This document shows positions 34,467-41,400 of a DNA stretch of 41,580 nt, in pieces (position 1 is the stretch's first letter; the number at the start of each line of letters is the position of its first letter). The translations under genes were made by a program, and so were the position numbers. Below the pieces are notes generated by a model, which was not told the DNA's origin, searched no databases, and was given only the letters and a program-made list of their open reading frames with translations. This DNA comes from a virus, in the IMG/VR virus record IMGVR_UViG_3300035438_001307, positions 1 to 41,580 of that record; one strand, written 5' to 3'.

Positions 34467-36208
34467 GAGCCAGTGAGTGCGGAGAGGATCTGAGGCAGGA
34501 TCTGCGAGACGATCTGCGCGGCCTGCTCGGAGGGATTGGCAGCAGGAGTGGCGGCGGCGGCGGCGGTCTTGCCAGCAGCGACGGCGACGCCACCAGCGCC
34601 TGCTTCGGCGTTCTTGCGGGTCTGGTCGTCGAGGCCGGGATGGAACATGTCAGTGCGGCCCTGGACACGATCGCGGGCATCTGCGACGCGCTGTTCGGCA
34701 CGGGAGCGGGCATCGCCGCGATCGCCCTGCTTATCGGCGGAATAACCTTTGATCTGACTGCGGCCATCCTCACGCTTGCCATCGTCATTGTAGCGGCTGT
34801 TGGAGAGTTTCTTTTGCAGCTTGTCTTCGGCATCGACACGCTCGTTGGCTTTCTTGAGAGCGTCCTCTTCGGAGAGGCCTGCTTCCTCGACGAGGCTGTT
34901 GACGATCTTCTGAACGGAGGCTCGGCGCTCGAGTTCCTCGGTCAGCTTTTTATCACCGGCGAGCTTGGCGTTGATGAGGTCCATCTCATCATTGAAGCCA
35001 CCGAGAGCCTTGTCTTTTCCGGCTTGTTCCTCGGCGGCTTTCTTGGCTTCATCGGCGGCTTTCTTATCCTGATCGGCCATCTCTTTTTTAGCGTCGCGCT
35101 GCTGACTGCCAAGGGCGATGAGCTTCTCTTCCAGCTTGATGCGAGCCGCCTCCATGCCGGGGCCTTGGATCTCCCGCTCGGCTTCGAGCTTGAGCTGCTC
35201 ACGCTTGAGCTCGATGAGCTTCAAGTTCGGCGGCAGGATGGAGAGGTAATCCTGAAAGCGTTTCTCGGTGAGACCGGCCTCGGCATCGCTGAGCTTATTG
35301 AGCTCCTGCTGAGTCTTCACCTGCTCTTTCAGGGCGGCTTCAGTCGCAGCAATAGCACGAGTCTTAGCAAGCTCATCTGCAACAACATCCCGCTTTTTTT
35401 GATTCTCACCAACTTTTTTATCTGCCTCAATTCCTGCTTCTTTCAGGTTTGTGCCAAGAGGATTACCCTTCCATAAATCATTGATCTCCATCAATGTTTT
35501 ACCAAGAAAATTAGAGGCCGTCCCTTTCTGCCGCGACATGAATGAATCAATCTCATCATTCAGCGCAGCCATCGCCATCACAGCTTCCTGCCCCACGGGG
35601 ATAGCATCTGCGAAGGTCTCCTTCAGCGTCTTGCCAGACTGCTCAAGCATCGGGATCAGATCACCCGCCGACTTGCCGAGCAGCGTTAACAAATCATTGT
35701 AACCCATACCTTCAGCCCGCGTTTTCTGGAAGGCTTCTGCGAGGGTGATGATCTTCTGATCGAGAGGGAGGCGGGCGAGGCTTTCGGCGCTGACGCCGTA
35801 GTGGGCGAGGGCATCGCCAGCGGCTTTGTTTTCCACATCTCCGAGCGCTTTTTCGAGCTTGAGAAAGTTGGTCGTGATGCCGTTCAAATCTACCCCAGCG
35901 AGGATCTTGCTGGCGTGCTCGACGCGCTGAAGGGTCTCGACGGATTCATTGAGACGCAGAGCGGTGTCAGCGAGGTCGTCCATCTCGTTGAGCACGCTGC
36001 GGACACCACCGACGATGGCAGCGGCACCCAGGGCAGGCAGGAGGGCACCAAGCTCGGTGCGCAGGCCGCCGAAGAGATTCTTGCCAAGGCCGGCACTTTC
36101 AGTCTTGGCGTGCTCTTTGAGCTTGGAGATCTCGCCACGGGCCTTGGCCATGGATTGCTGGTATTGGGCGATCTCCAGCCGGAGTGAGGCTTCGATGTTG
36201 GCGGACAT
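34463..36208 (-). CDS. Tape measure protein
   Basis: A 581-residue protein. The N-terminus has two basic helices, then a hydrophobic region (L-G-A-L-L-P-A-L-G-A-A-A-I-V-G-G-V) and long coiled-coil helices (LNKLSDAEAGL, KEMADQDKKAADEAKKAA). The C-terminal 60 residues are Ala-rich, ending in a hydrophobic patch. At about 0.15 nm per residue the tail would be roughly 85-90 nm. It sets tail length and is coated by the chaperones encoded just upstream. Standard position after the frameshift cassette. Confidence 0.85.
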   Translation of the reverse strand: MSANIEASLRLEIAQYQQSMAKARGEISKLKEHAKTESAGLGKNLFGGLRTELGALLPALGAAAIVGGVRSVLNEMDDLADTALRLNESVETLQRVEHASKILAGVDLNGITTNFLKLEKALGDVENKAAGDALAHYGVSAESLARLPLDQKIITLAEAFQKTRAEGMGYNDLLTLLGKSAGDLIPMLEQSGKTLKETFADAIPVGQEAVMAMAALNDEIDSFMSRQKGTASNFLGKTLMEINDLWKGNPLGTNLKEAGIEADKKVGENQKKRDVVADELAKTRAIAATEAALKEQVKTQQELNKLSDAEAGLTEKRFQDYLSILPPNLKLIELKREQLKLEAEREIQGPGMEAARIKLEEKLIALGSQQRDAKKEMADQDKKAADEAKKAAEEQAGKDKALGGFNDEMDLINAKLAGDKKLTEELERRASVQKIVNSLVEEAGLSEEDALKKANERVDAEDKLQKKLSNSRYNDDGKREDGRSQIKGYSADKQGDRGDARSRAEQRVADARDRVQGRTDMFHPGLDDQTRKNAEAGAGGVAVAAGKTAAAAATPAANPSEQAAQIVSQILPQILSALTGS

Positions 36209-36209
36209 G

Positions 36210-36983
36210 TCAGGAGGCTTTCAGGCCGGTCTCGCGGGCGAGGCGTTTCATGTAATCGTCCCAGCCGCGCTGGAGGGCTCCGGTGCGGACTTTCATGGCA
36301 AAGTTAATCTGAGCTTGCAGGCCCTTGATGGCCTTGGCGTAGCTGGTCAGGTTGACCATGCGGATGTCGATGCGCTGCTCGTCCGCTGTGACCTTGAGCA
36401 TACCAGGGCCACTGCCTTTGGCGATGCCATAGGGCAGCTTGGCACCGAGGTCCAACAAGGCGTCTTTCCATCCGCCTGCCAGATACCAGACATGCTGCTG
36501 GGCGTTGGTGATGGCGGTCTTGATGAGTGCGGCGTCCTGCACATAAAAGAGCACCTCACGCTTGCGCTGCTTGCCACGGAACTGGTTGGCGGCTTTGCCA
36601 CCATCGAACGGAGAGAAGGACTTGCCGAGATCGGCGCGCAGGATGGCATTGGCAGCGGCGAGCTTGTCATTCTTGAAGTCGGACCAGAAGGCATCCGCAC
36701 GATCCTGACCACTGGCTTTTTTCAGGTCGTCGTAAGCGCTGGAGGGCGTGCCATAGATGTTGTGGTAATCACGGACGATGGCGAGCTTGCCGGCCTTTTC
36801 GGCGGCCTTGCCTGCGAGTGTGTTGCCGGACTTGCCACCGGCAGGCGGGGTGACCTTAGCGACCTCGACAAAGAGCAGCTTGGCCTGCTGCCGCATCACC
36901 TCGACCGCACCACGCTTGCTGGAGCTGATGAGCCGGACGAGGGCGGCATCAAACTCGGCGGACTGGATGACAAGGTCGGACAT
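36210..36983 (-). CDS. Minor tail or head-tail completion protein
   Basis: A 257-residue protein. The first 60 residues (FDAALVRLISSSKRGAVEVM, then L-F-V-E-V-A-K-V-T-P-P-A-G-G) follow the pattern of HK97 gp10/lambda Z-like tail completion proteins, where a helix leads into a loop and a Pro-Pro-Gly turn. The rest is mixed helix and strand. I start at 36983; a TTGACA box lies 32 nt upstream. It sits directly after the frameshifted chaperone and before the tape measure. The family call is tentative. Confidence 0.5.
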   Translation of the reverse strand: MSDLVIQSAEFDAALVRLISSSKRGAVEVMRQQAKLLFVEVAKVTPPAGGKSGNTLAGKAAEKAGKLAIVRDYHNIYGTPSSAYDDLKKASGQDRADAFWSDFKNDKLAAANAILRADLGKSFSPFDGGKAANQFRGKQRKREVLFYVQDAALIKTAITNAQQHVWYLAGGWKDALLDLGAKLPYGIAKGSGPGMLKVTADEQRIDIRMVNLTSYAKAIKGLQAQINFAMKVRTGALQRGWDDYMKRLARETGLKAS

Positions 36984-37015
36984 GACACAGGGGATCGGGA
37001 TTGCCTGTGGGGAGA

Positions 37016-37021
37016 TGTCAA
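37016..37021 (-). promoter_or_regulatory. TTGACA box before the minor tail gene
   Basis: TTGACA on the minus strand, 32 nt before the ATG at 36983. Its TGA is the stop codon of the frameshift extension. The gap is longer than the 13-16 nt seen elsewhere. Confidence 0.35.
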
Positions 37022-37275
37022 AGATCAATGAGGTGCTCGATGCCGGAGGTGCGCCAGGAGGCGAGCTTGTCACGGACGCGGAGCATGGTCTGCCCGGCGG
37101 TGCTGAGGCGTGGATCAGGCCAGACGTAGAGGGAGCCGGAGAGGATGCCACTGGCATGCAGCAGGGAGTGCGCCCAGGTCAGGGACACGGTCCACATGAG
37201 ATCATGCAGGGAAGTGCCGGGAAGTGCCCGTGCCAGCAGCGCGTAGAACTCGGCGCTGCGCACGGGCAGGGCTAG
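37018..37275 (-). CDS. Tail assembly chaperone extension (gpGT -1 frame)
   Basis: The -1 frame downstream of the slippery site. Reading directly from the heptamer gives L-A-L-P-V-R-S-A-E-F with no stop, so the joined product has 287 residues (202 plus 85). The extension is rich in helices (LHDLMWTVSLTWAHSLLHAS) and carries a W-P-D-P-R motif. Without frameshifting this frame has only a poor GTG start at 37263. In lambda the gpGT extension binds the tape measure, and the relative amounts of gpG and gpGT matter for tail length. Confidence 0.85.
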   Translation of the reverse strand, partial: LALPVRSAEFYALLARALPGTSLHDLMWTVSLTWAHSLLHASGILSGSLYVWPDPRLSTAGQTMLRVRDKLASWRTSGIEHLIDL

Positions 37276-37281
37276 TTTTTT
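37225..37281 (-). promoter_or_regulatory. Programmed -1 frameshift signal
   Basis: Slippery heptamer A-AAA-AAC at 37275-37281, in the right frame, directly before the stop TAG (37272-37274). A 6-nt spacer leads to a long stem-loop: TGCCCGTGC+GCAGCG (37268-37254) pairs with CGCTGC+GCACGGGCA (37241-37225) with a TG bulge and a 12-nt loop, 15 bp in all. Heptamer, spacer and stem are all in the classical arrangement. Confidence 0.9.
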
Positions 37282-37880
37282 GTGATGCCCTGACCTCCAC
37301 GGCGCGGCTGATGCATGGCGAGCACGGACTCATGCTGGGTGCTGATCTGGTGAGCGGTGAGGCAGGCGCGGGCGTAGTCAGCGGGGGCGATGTTCTCTGC
37401 GGACCAGGCGGCGATGGCGGAGAAAAAGCGGGTGATCTGAGTGCCACGCAGATGGTTAAACTCATGCGGCTCATGGGCGGCGAGGAAGAGGATCTTCTCG
37501 GCATCCGGCAGATAAGCGGTGAGGTCGACATACGCGGACAGCTCGGAGGTGCTGAGGCCATCAGTCTTGGCGATCAAGGCCTGCATGCGGACGAGCTCAG
37601 CGAGTGGTCTGGATGGCACATCGGCTGCGATGAGGCGGGCAGCGAGGGTGTGGCGCTCATGCGACCAGGGATGTAGAGGCAGGTCACCGAAGGCAGGCTC
37701 GGCGCTGAGATCCCATGCGGTGCTGCGGACAAGCTCGGCAGCGGACTGGAAATCATGCAGGGCGGGTGAATCGGCTGACTGTGGGACAGCGGCGGGCGGC
37801 GGGGTGAAGGGGATGATGTTATCCTCAGCAGGCGGTGCCAGGGCGAGCGGTGGAGCGGGAGGCGGGGTTTTCTTTTTCAT
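37272..37880 (-). CDS. Tail assembly chaperone (gpG-like)
   Basis: A 202-residue protein that would coat the tape measure. The first 40 residues are basic and Pro-rich (MKKKTPPPAPPLALAPPAE); the rest is helical (LVRMQALIAKTDGLSTSELS, F-F-S-A-I-A-A-W-S-A-E). It ends G-I-T-K-N at a TAG that is exactly behind the slippery site A-AAA-AAC. The position before the tape measure and the frameshift identify it as the gpG counterpart. Overlaps the preceding gene by 4 bp. Confidence 0.85.
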   Translation of the reverse strand: MKKKTPPPAPPLALAPPAEDNIIPFTPPPAAVPQSADSPALHDFQSAAELVRSTAWDLSAEPAFGDLPLHPWSHERHTLAARLIAADVPSRPLAELVRMQALIAKTDGLSTSELSAYVDLTAYLPDAEKILFLAAHEPHEFNHLRGTQITRFFSAIAAWSAENIAPADYARACLTAHQISTQHESVLAMHQPRRGGQGITKN

Positions 37881-38737
37881 GTCCAGTGGATCGGGGGTGA
37901 CTTCATGTGGGCGGCGACGTGATCCATCACGCGGCCATCGGCGGCGCTACTGATGAGGGCCTGCCGGGCAGAGAGCACCTCACGGCCGGAGCCGTCACCA
38001 CTGAGGCGATGCGTGGCTTCATCGACCAACAGCAGCGGGGCCTGCGCACCGAGTTCACGCTTGAGCTCGGTGCGATTGTAGAGGGCATCGTAAGCAATGC
38101 AAAGCGGGTGCAAAGGCTGGTCGATCTCCATCTGCAAGCGAAGCGGATCGGTGGAGGAGGGAGCTCGGCGGATGAGATCGGCGGCGCGGTGCAGGTGCTG
38201 CCGGCCATCGGCCAGCAACACGGGATAACCCACGCTGGCGAGATGGAACACATGGCGTCGGCTCTGTGGACAAGTGATCTGAGTGGCCGGGATGCCGAGC
38301 AGACCAACACAGGCGGCGAGGCGGAGGTCATCGGTCGGCACGCGCTCGGCGAGCAGGGTGATGGCGTGGGCCTCGGTGCCGGGCACGTAGCGGGTGAGCT
38401 GGCCGCCAGCACAGGAAGCCAGGCGATAGGTGGCATGGTCCTTGGTCATGGACAGCATGGCGTCATAGTTGGCCTGCGCGAGCATCATCACACAGAGCAG
38501 GTGCATGGGCTCGGTGCGCTGGAGTTCACCACTCCGCCAGGCACCGTAGAGCAGGCGGGCATTGAGCTGCGGAAAGCGCAGGCTGGTCAGCTCAAACAGG
38601 AACTGGGTGCGCGGGGTGTCGGTGCGCTCCTGAATGATGGTCTCGGCATGGTAACGGAAACCGAGGGCGCGGAAGCAGGAGGCGAGCCGGGTGTCGGTGA
38701 TGAGCAGCGCATTGGCTGCATCGACAGCAGTGATCAT
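37877..38737 (-). CDS. Hypothetical tail-module protein
   Basis: A 286-residue protein of unknown family between the putative tail tube and the chaperones. The first 100 residues are helical (LCVMMLAQANYDAMLSMTKD); further segments (RLAACVGLLGIPATQITCPQ, V-G-Y-P-V-L-L-A-D-G) are alpha/beta in type, with a run of Cys-containing strands. No signal peptide or catalytic motif. It may be a terminator or tail-head joining protein, which is a positional guess. 4-bp overlap with the chaperone. Confidence 0.55.
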   Translation of the reverse strand: MITAVDAANALLITDTRLASCFRALGFRYHAETIIQERTDTPRTQFLFELTSLRFPQLNARLLYGAWRSGELQRTEPMHLLCVMMLAQANYDAMLSMTKDHATYRLASCAGGQLTRYVPGTEAHAITLLAERVPTDDLRLAACVGLLGIPATQITCPQSRRHVFHLASVGYPVLLADGRQHLHRAADLIRRAPSSTDPLRLQMEIDQPLHPLCIAYDALYNRTELKRELGAQAPLLLVDEATHRLSGDGSGREVLSARQALISSAADGRVMDHVAAHMKSPPIHWT

Positions 38738-38820
38738 GATCGGGATCGGGGAAAGGATGAAGCGCGATGATGAACGAGGTCATCTCAGAGCCGACGCGCG
38801 CGGCTCAATTCAACACGGGA

Positions 38821-39279
38821 TCAGGACAGCAGCGTGATCTGATCCTTGGCCACGGACGGGAAGTAACGCATGCCGAGGGTGCAGCTTGGAGCGGCTTCAC
38901 CAAGCTCAGTCTTGGCGGACTCGATCATGAGCAGCTTGTCAGCATCACGCGTGTAGCCGTGGCGGGCGATGGCACCACTGTCAGCAGCGGCGAAATGCGC
39001 GCAGGTGGTGACGCTGGTGCCGACGTAGCTGGCAGGCAGGCCATGCACCAGGCCGTTGGCATCAGGGACGACGCCGCCTTTGATCTCGATGGCCAGTGTG
39101 CCGCGCCAGACCTGCACTTGCAGCACCTGACCGAGGGCTCCGGCGGTGTGGCCTTTCTTTTGCTTCACTTCTTGTTCGGGCGTGAAGCTGACGCTTTCCG
39201 TGAGCAGGCCGGTCTCGGCAAACTCACGACGATCATACGGGCTCAGTGGGCCGAATACTTGGACGGGATCAAATGGCAT
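38821..39279 (-). CDS. Major tail (tube) protein candidate
   Basis: A 152-residue protein. The strand pattern (LQVQVWRGTLAIEIKGGV), a charged loop near E-V-K-Q-K-K, and the C-terminal C-T-L-G-M-R-Y-F-P segment fit a tail tube protein. In lambda-like genomes the tube gene precedes the tail chaperones, and this is the candidate closest to that place. The length is smaller than lambda gpV (246), nearer to the smaller tubes of other siphophages. The gene does not overlap its neighbours, consistent with strong, separate expression. Confidence 0.55.
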   Translation of the reverse strand: MPFDPVQVFGPLSPYDRREFAETGLLTESVSFTPEQEVKQKKGHTAGALGQVLQVQVWRGTLAIEIKGGVVPDANGLVHGLPASYVGTSVTTCAHFAAADSGAIARHGYTRDADKLLMIESAKTELGEAAPSCTLGMRYFPSVAKDQITLLS

Positions 39280-39321
39280 ACGCGTGCGGAATGAGGGGTG
39301 AGGATGGCGAGAAACGAGCGA

Positions 39322-39792
39322 CTAAGACGAAGCACCAGCCGCGTGACCACGAGCGCGGAAAGCGGCGGTGGTGGTGGTCTTGGCGACCATGAGGACGGTG
39401 CCAAACCAGCCAGTGGTGATGTCCGCACTCGGTGCAATGCCGCCTGCGGTGGCACTGGCGACATAGACCGGAGTGGCCATGACCAAGGTGAAGCCGGGCG
39501 TGAAGTTGGGGTCTTCCGTGCAGATCAGCGCAGGCTGACCAGAGGCACCACCGTTGATAGCGATGCCAGCGATGAGGGTCTTGCCACTGACATTCACGTC
39601 GGCCAGGTAATAGCGGGCATCGGTGCTGGACTGATACACCACCTGACCGGCGGTGATGGTCTCACCAAAGGTGCCAGGCACAACGGTGGCGGCATCACTG
39701 ACGCGCACGCTGGTCGCGGTGACGGAGACGTCGGCCGCAAAGGTGGCGATGGCAAAGACAAAGAGGAGGAGGATTTGGAGGAGGGACTTCAT
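39322..39792 (-). CDS. Secreted protein in the tail module
   Basis: A 156-residue protein. Residues 1-19 (MKSLLQILLLFVFAIATFA) are a classic signal peptide with an A-x-A cleavage site. The rest is beta-rich and Thr/Ser/Gly-rich (DVSVTATSVRVSDAATVV, then G-E-T-I-T-A-G-Q-V-V-Y). It sits in the head-tail connection region. A TTGACA box precedes it by 29 nt, of which 16 nt are two CCACTCCA repeats. A secreted virion-associated or periplasmic factor is suggested. Confidence 0.65.
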   Translation of the reverse strand: MKSLLQILLLFVFAIATFAADVSVTATSVRVSDAATVVPGTFGETITAGQVVYQSSTDARYYLADVNVSGKTLIAGIAINGGASGQPALICTEDPNFTPGFTLVMATPVYVASATAGGIAPSADITTGWFGTVLMVAKTTTTAAFRARGHAAGASS

Positions 39793-39815
39793 GGAGTGGT
39801 GGAGTGGTGGAGTGG
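39793..39815. repeat. CCACTCCA repeats between TTGACA and a start codon
   Basis: Three CCACTCC(A) units lie between the TTGACA box (39822-39827) and the ATG at 39792. Removing two whole units leaves a 13-nt gap, the spacing found at other genes. Confidence 0.85.
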
Positions 39816-39821
39816 CGGAGA

Positions 39822-39827
39822 TGTCAA
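39822..39827 (-). promoter_or_regulatory. TTGACA box before the secreted protein gene
   Basis: TTGACA on the minus strand, 29 nt before the ATG at 39792, sharing its TGA with the stop of the upstream gene. The gap is 13 nt plus two 8-bp repeat units. Confidence 0.5.
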
Positions 39828-40339
39828 ACAGCAGCGGACCAGGCGCAGTAGAAGCGGACGGTGCAGGCGATCTGGTGACCGGCATCATCCTTGTCACGCT
39901 TGACGGTCTCACAGGACTCGCAGCGGTAGGCCATGAGGCTCCAGCCAGTGCGGTCGACTACATCGAGCGTGGCGATGTAGTCGCTCAGAGCAGTCGTGTC
40001 ACGCAGGCGGGACTCAATGCAATCCATCCACTCGGAGGCCTGCTGGCGGGTGCTGACCTGGACGAGGCTGGCGCTGTCAGTGGGGGCATCGGTGTCCTGA
40101 TTCTTGAGCCGATAAAAAAGAAAGGTGGTGACACCGATGACACGACGGGCAGCGGTCTTGCTATCCTTGTCCTCCATGCCAGCGATGAGCAGGCAGGGCA
40201 GGCGTGAGACCTTGCCGTCATCCATGAGCACACGCGGCAGCACAGACTCGGCGGGCAGGCCGGCAGTGATGCTGCCAGCGGCCGACAGGTAGCCGTGGAT
40301 GATTTTGGCGAACAAATAGTCTGGCGAGGTGCGGGCCAT
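39824..40339 (-). CDS. Tail completion or terminator protein
   Basis: A 171-residue protein. Helical start (YLFAKIIHGYLSAAGSITAG), then a strand pair (LPCLLIAGMEDKD) and the W-M-D-C-I-E-S-R-L-R-D motif with several cysteines at the end (R-C-E-S-C-E-T-V). The shape suits the tail terminator or U-like family of lambda, which lies just before the tube. Assigned by position and general pattern. Confidence 0.5.
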   Translation of the reverse strand: MARTSPDYLFAKIIHGYLSAAGSITAGLPAESVLPRVLMDDGKVSRLPCLLIAGMEDKDSKTAARRVIGVTTFLFYRLKNQDTDAPTDSASLVQVSTRQQASEWMDCIESRLRDTTALSDYIATLDVVDRTGWSLMAYRCESCETVKRDKDDAGHQIACTVRFYCAWSAAV

Positions 40340-40341
40340 GA

Positions 40342-40686
40342 TCAGGGAGCTTTCGGAAGGCGGATGCCGTGGATGAGCCAGGCGGGCTCGGTGGTGAGCT
40401 GGCCCTCGACCTTCCCAGCCTCAAAGCGCAGGGCCTGCGCGGTGATGATGGTCTGGCGGGCGGGGGCGGTGGTGAGGGCAGTCTTGAGCACACGGGCGGT
40501 CATGCGCTGGACGAGCATGGCACCACTGCCATCCGTGTTGGTCTCGTATTCGACCGGGCCGATGTAGATCTCGGCGGCGTAGCTGATGCCGGCAATGACA
40601 AGCACCCCGGGCCGGGAGGCGATGCGGGCGCTGTGATGCAGATCACGATGCGCAGTCAGCGCGGAGGGTGGCGGAAAGGCAGGCAT
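40342..40686 (-). CDS. Head-tail connector candidate
   Basis: A 114-residue protein. Beta-rich middle (GVLVIAGISYAAEIYIGPVE, then M-L-V-Q-R-M-T-A-R-V-L-K) with a C-terminal strand ending L-I-H-G-I-R-L-P. It lies between the nuclease and the tail terminator and could be an FII-like head-tail joiner. No family motif is clear. The ATG at 40339 of the next gene overlaps the stop region closely. Confidence 0.5.
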   Translation of the reverse strand: MPAFPPPSALTAHRDLHHSARIASRPGVLVIAGISYAAEIYIGPVEYETNTDGSGAMLVQRMTARVLKTALTTAPARQTIITAQALRFEAGKVEGQLTTEPAWLIHGIRLPKAP

Positions 40687-40701
40687 GGCAATTGGTCAGA
40701 T

Positions 40702-41298
40702 TCAAGCCATGCCATTGGGCAGGCCTAACAGGATGCGTAGCGCGGCGGCTTCTGCCCGGGCACCTTGGATGGCGAGATGGGGCCGGGGCTCCGGCGGGAG
40801 ATCGAGCAGACTGTAAATCTCATCCGTGCAGAATCCGCGATCGGGTATCGGCTTTTCTGAGGCGATGGCGTAGCTGATGGCGAGCGTGTGCAGATCAATG
40901 GTGCGGTGCGGGAATGGCAGGTCGATGGGATAGCAGGCCTGCAGGCGGATGGCATTGAGCCAGCGCAGGTCAAAGCCGGGATTGAGACCGGCGAGGATGA
41001 CCTTGGTCGAAGCGCCGACACACTGGATGATCCAGGCGGCAAACAAGGCCAGGGCCTCGTATTCATCCGGTAGCGTGGGATTGTGGCAGCGGGCGAGGGA
41101 GCAGCCATTCACCTCCAGCGCTTTAGGCTCAATGAGGGCGGACTCGTGGGCGCGGCAGTCGATGCTGAATTCTTCAAGCTCGGGATCTTCAGGCCCACCT
41201 GAAAGCCACACGGCTCCAATTTGCAGGATGGCTCCGCGCTGTTCATCGAGCGCAGTGGTTTCAAGATCAACAACTAAAATCGGGGGATGGGGAGCCAT
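40702..41298 (-). CDS. DEDDh-fold exonuclease-like protein lacking one catalytic Asp
   Basis: A 198-residue protein with the DnaQ-like exonuclease fold. D-L-E-T-T (Asp11, Glu13) is ExoI, N-P-G-F-D-L-R-W (Asp110) is ExoII, and P-H-L-A-I-Q-G-A-R-A-E (His174) is ExoIII. The fourth acidic residue, five residues after the His in this family, is Gly179. The enzyme may therefore be weak, structural or inactive. Its place in the head-tail region is unusual for DnaQ-like proteins. A TTGACA box lies exactly 13 nt before the ATG, and a terminator stands upstream. Confidence 0.8.
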   Translation of the reverse strand: MAPHPPILVVDLETTALDEQRGAILQIGAVWLSGGPEDPELEEFSIDCRAHESALIEPKALEVNGCSLARCHNPTLPDEYEALALFAAWIIQCVGASTKVILAGLNPGFDLRWLNAIRLQACYPIDLPFPHRTIDLHTLAISYAIASEKPIPDRGFCTDEIYSLLDLPPEPRPHLAIQGARAEAAALRILLGLPNGMA

Positions 41299-41311
41299 GC
41301 CACCAGGCGGA

Positions 41312-41317
41312 TGTCAA
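41312..41317 (-). promoter_or_regulatory. TTGACA box before the exonuclease-like gene
   Basis: TTGACA on the minus strand followed by exactly 13 nt and the ATG at 41298. It is directly behind the terminator at 41334-41364, so this gene needs its own start of transcription or antitermination. Confidence 0.5.
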
Positions 41318-41324
41318 AGGTCGG

Positions 41325-41364
41325 AAAAACAAGGGGCCGCACCCCTAACCAAAAGGTGCGGCCC
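41325..41364 (-). terminator. Rho-independent terminator after the junction gene
   Basis: GGGCCGCACC (reading the minus strand from 41364 to 41355) pairs with GGTGCGGCCC (41343-41334), loop of 11, followed by CTTGTTTTTCC. It lies 36 bp after the stop of the junction gene and before the TTGACA box of the next gene, so it separates head/moron transcription from the tail operon. Confidence 0.85.
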
Positions 41365-41400
41365 TGCTATGTCTCAACCATCCGGAGGAACGCCGGAAAT

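Noticed and set aside
1588-41350. Many GTTAGG/CCTAAC strings resembling integron cores, including several LG codon pairs
   Set aside because: About 15 copies in 41 kb is close to the chance level I estimate for this base composition, and most have no L-box partner.
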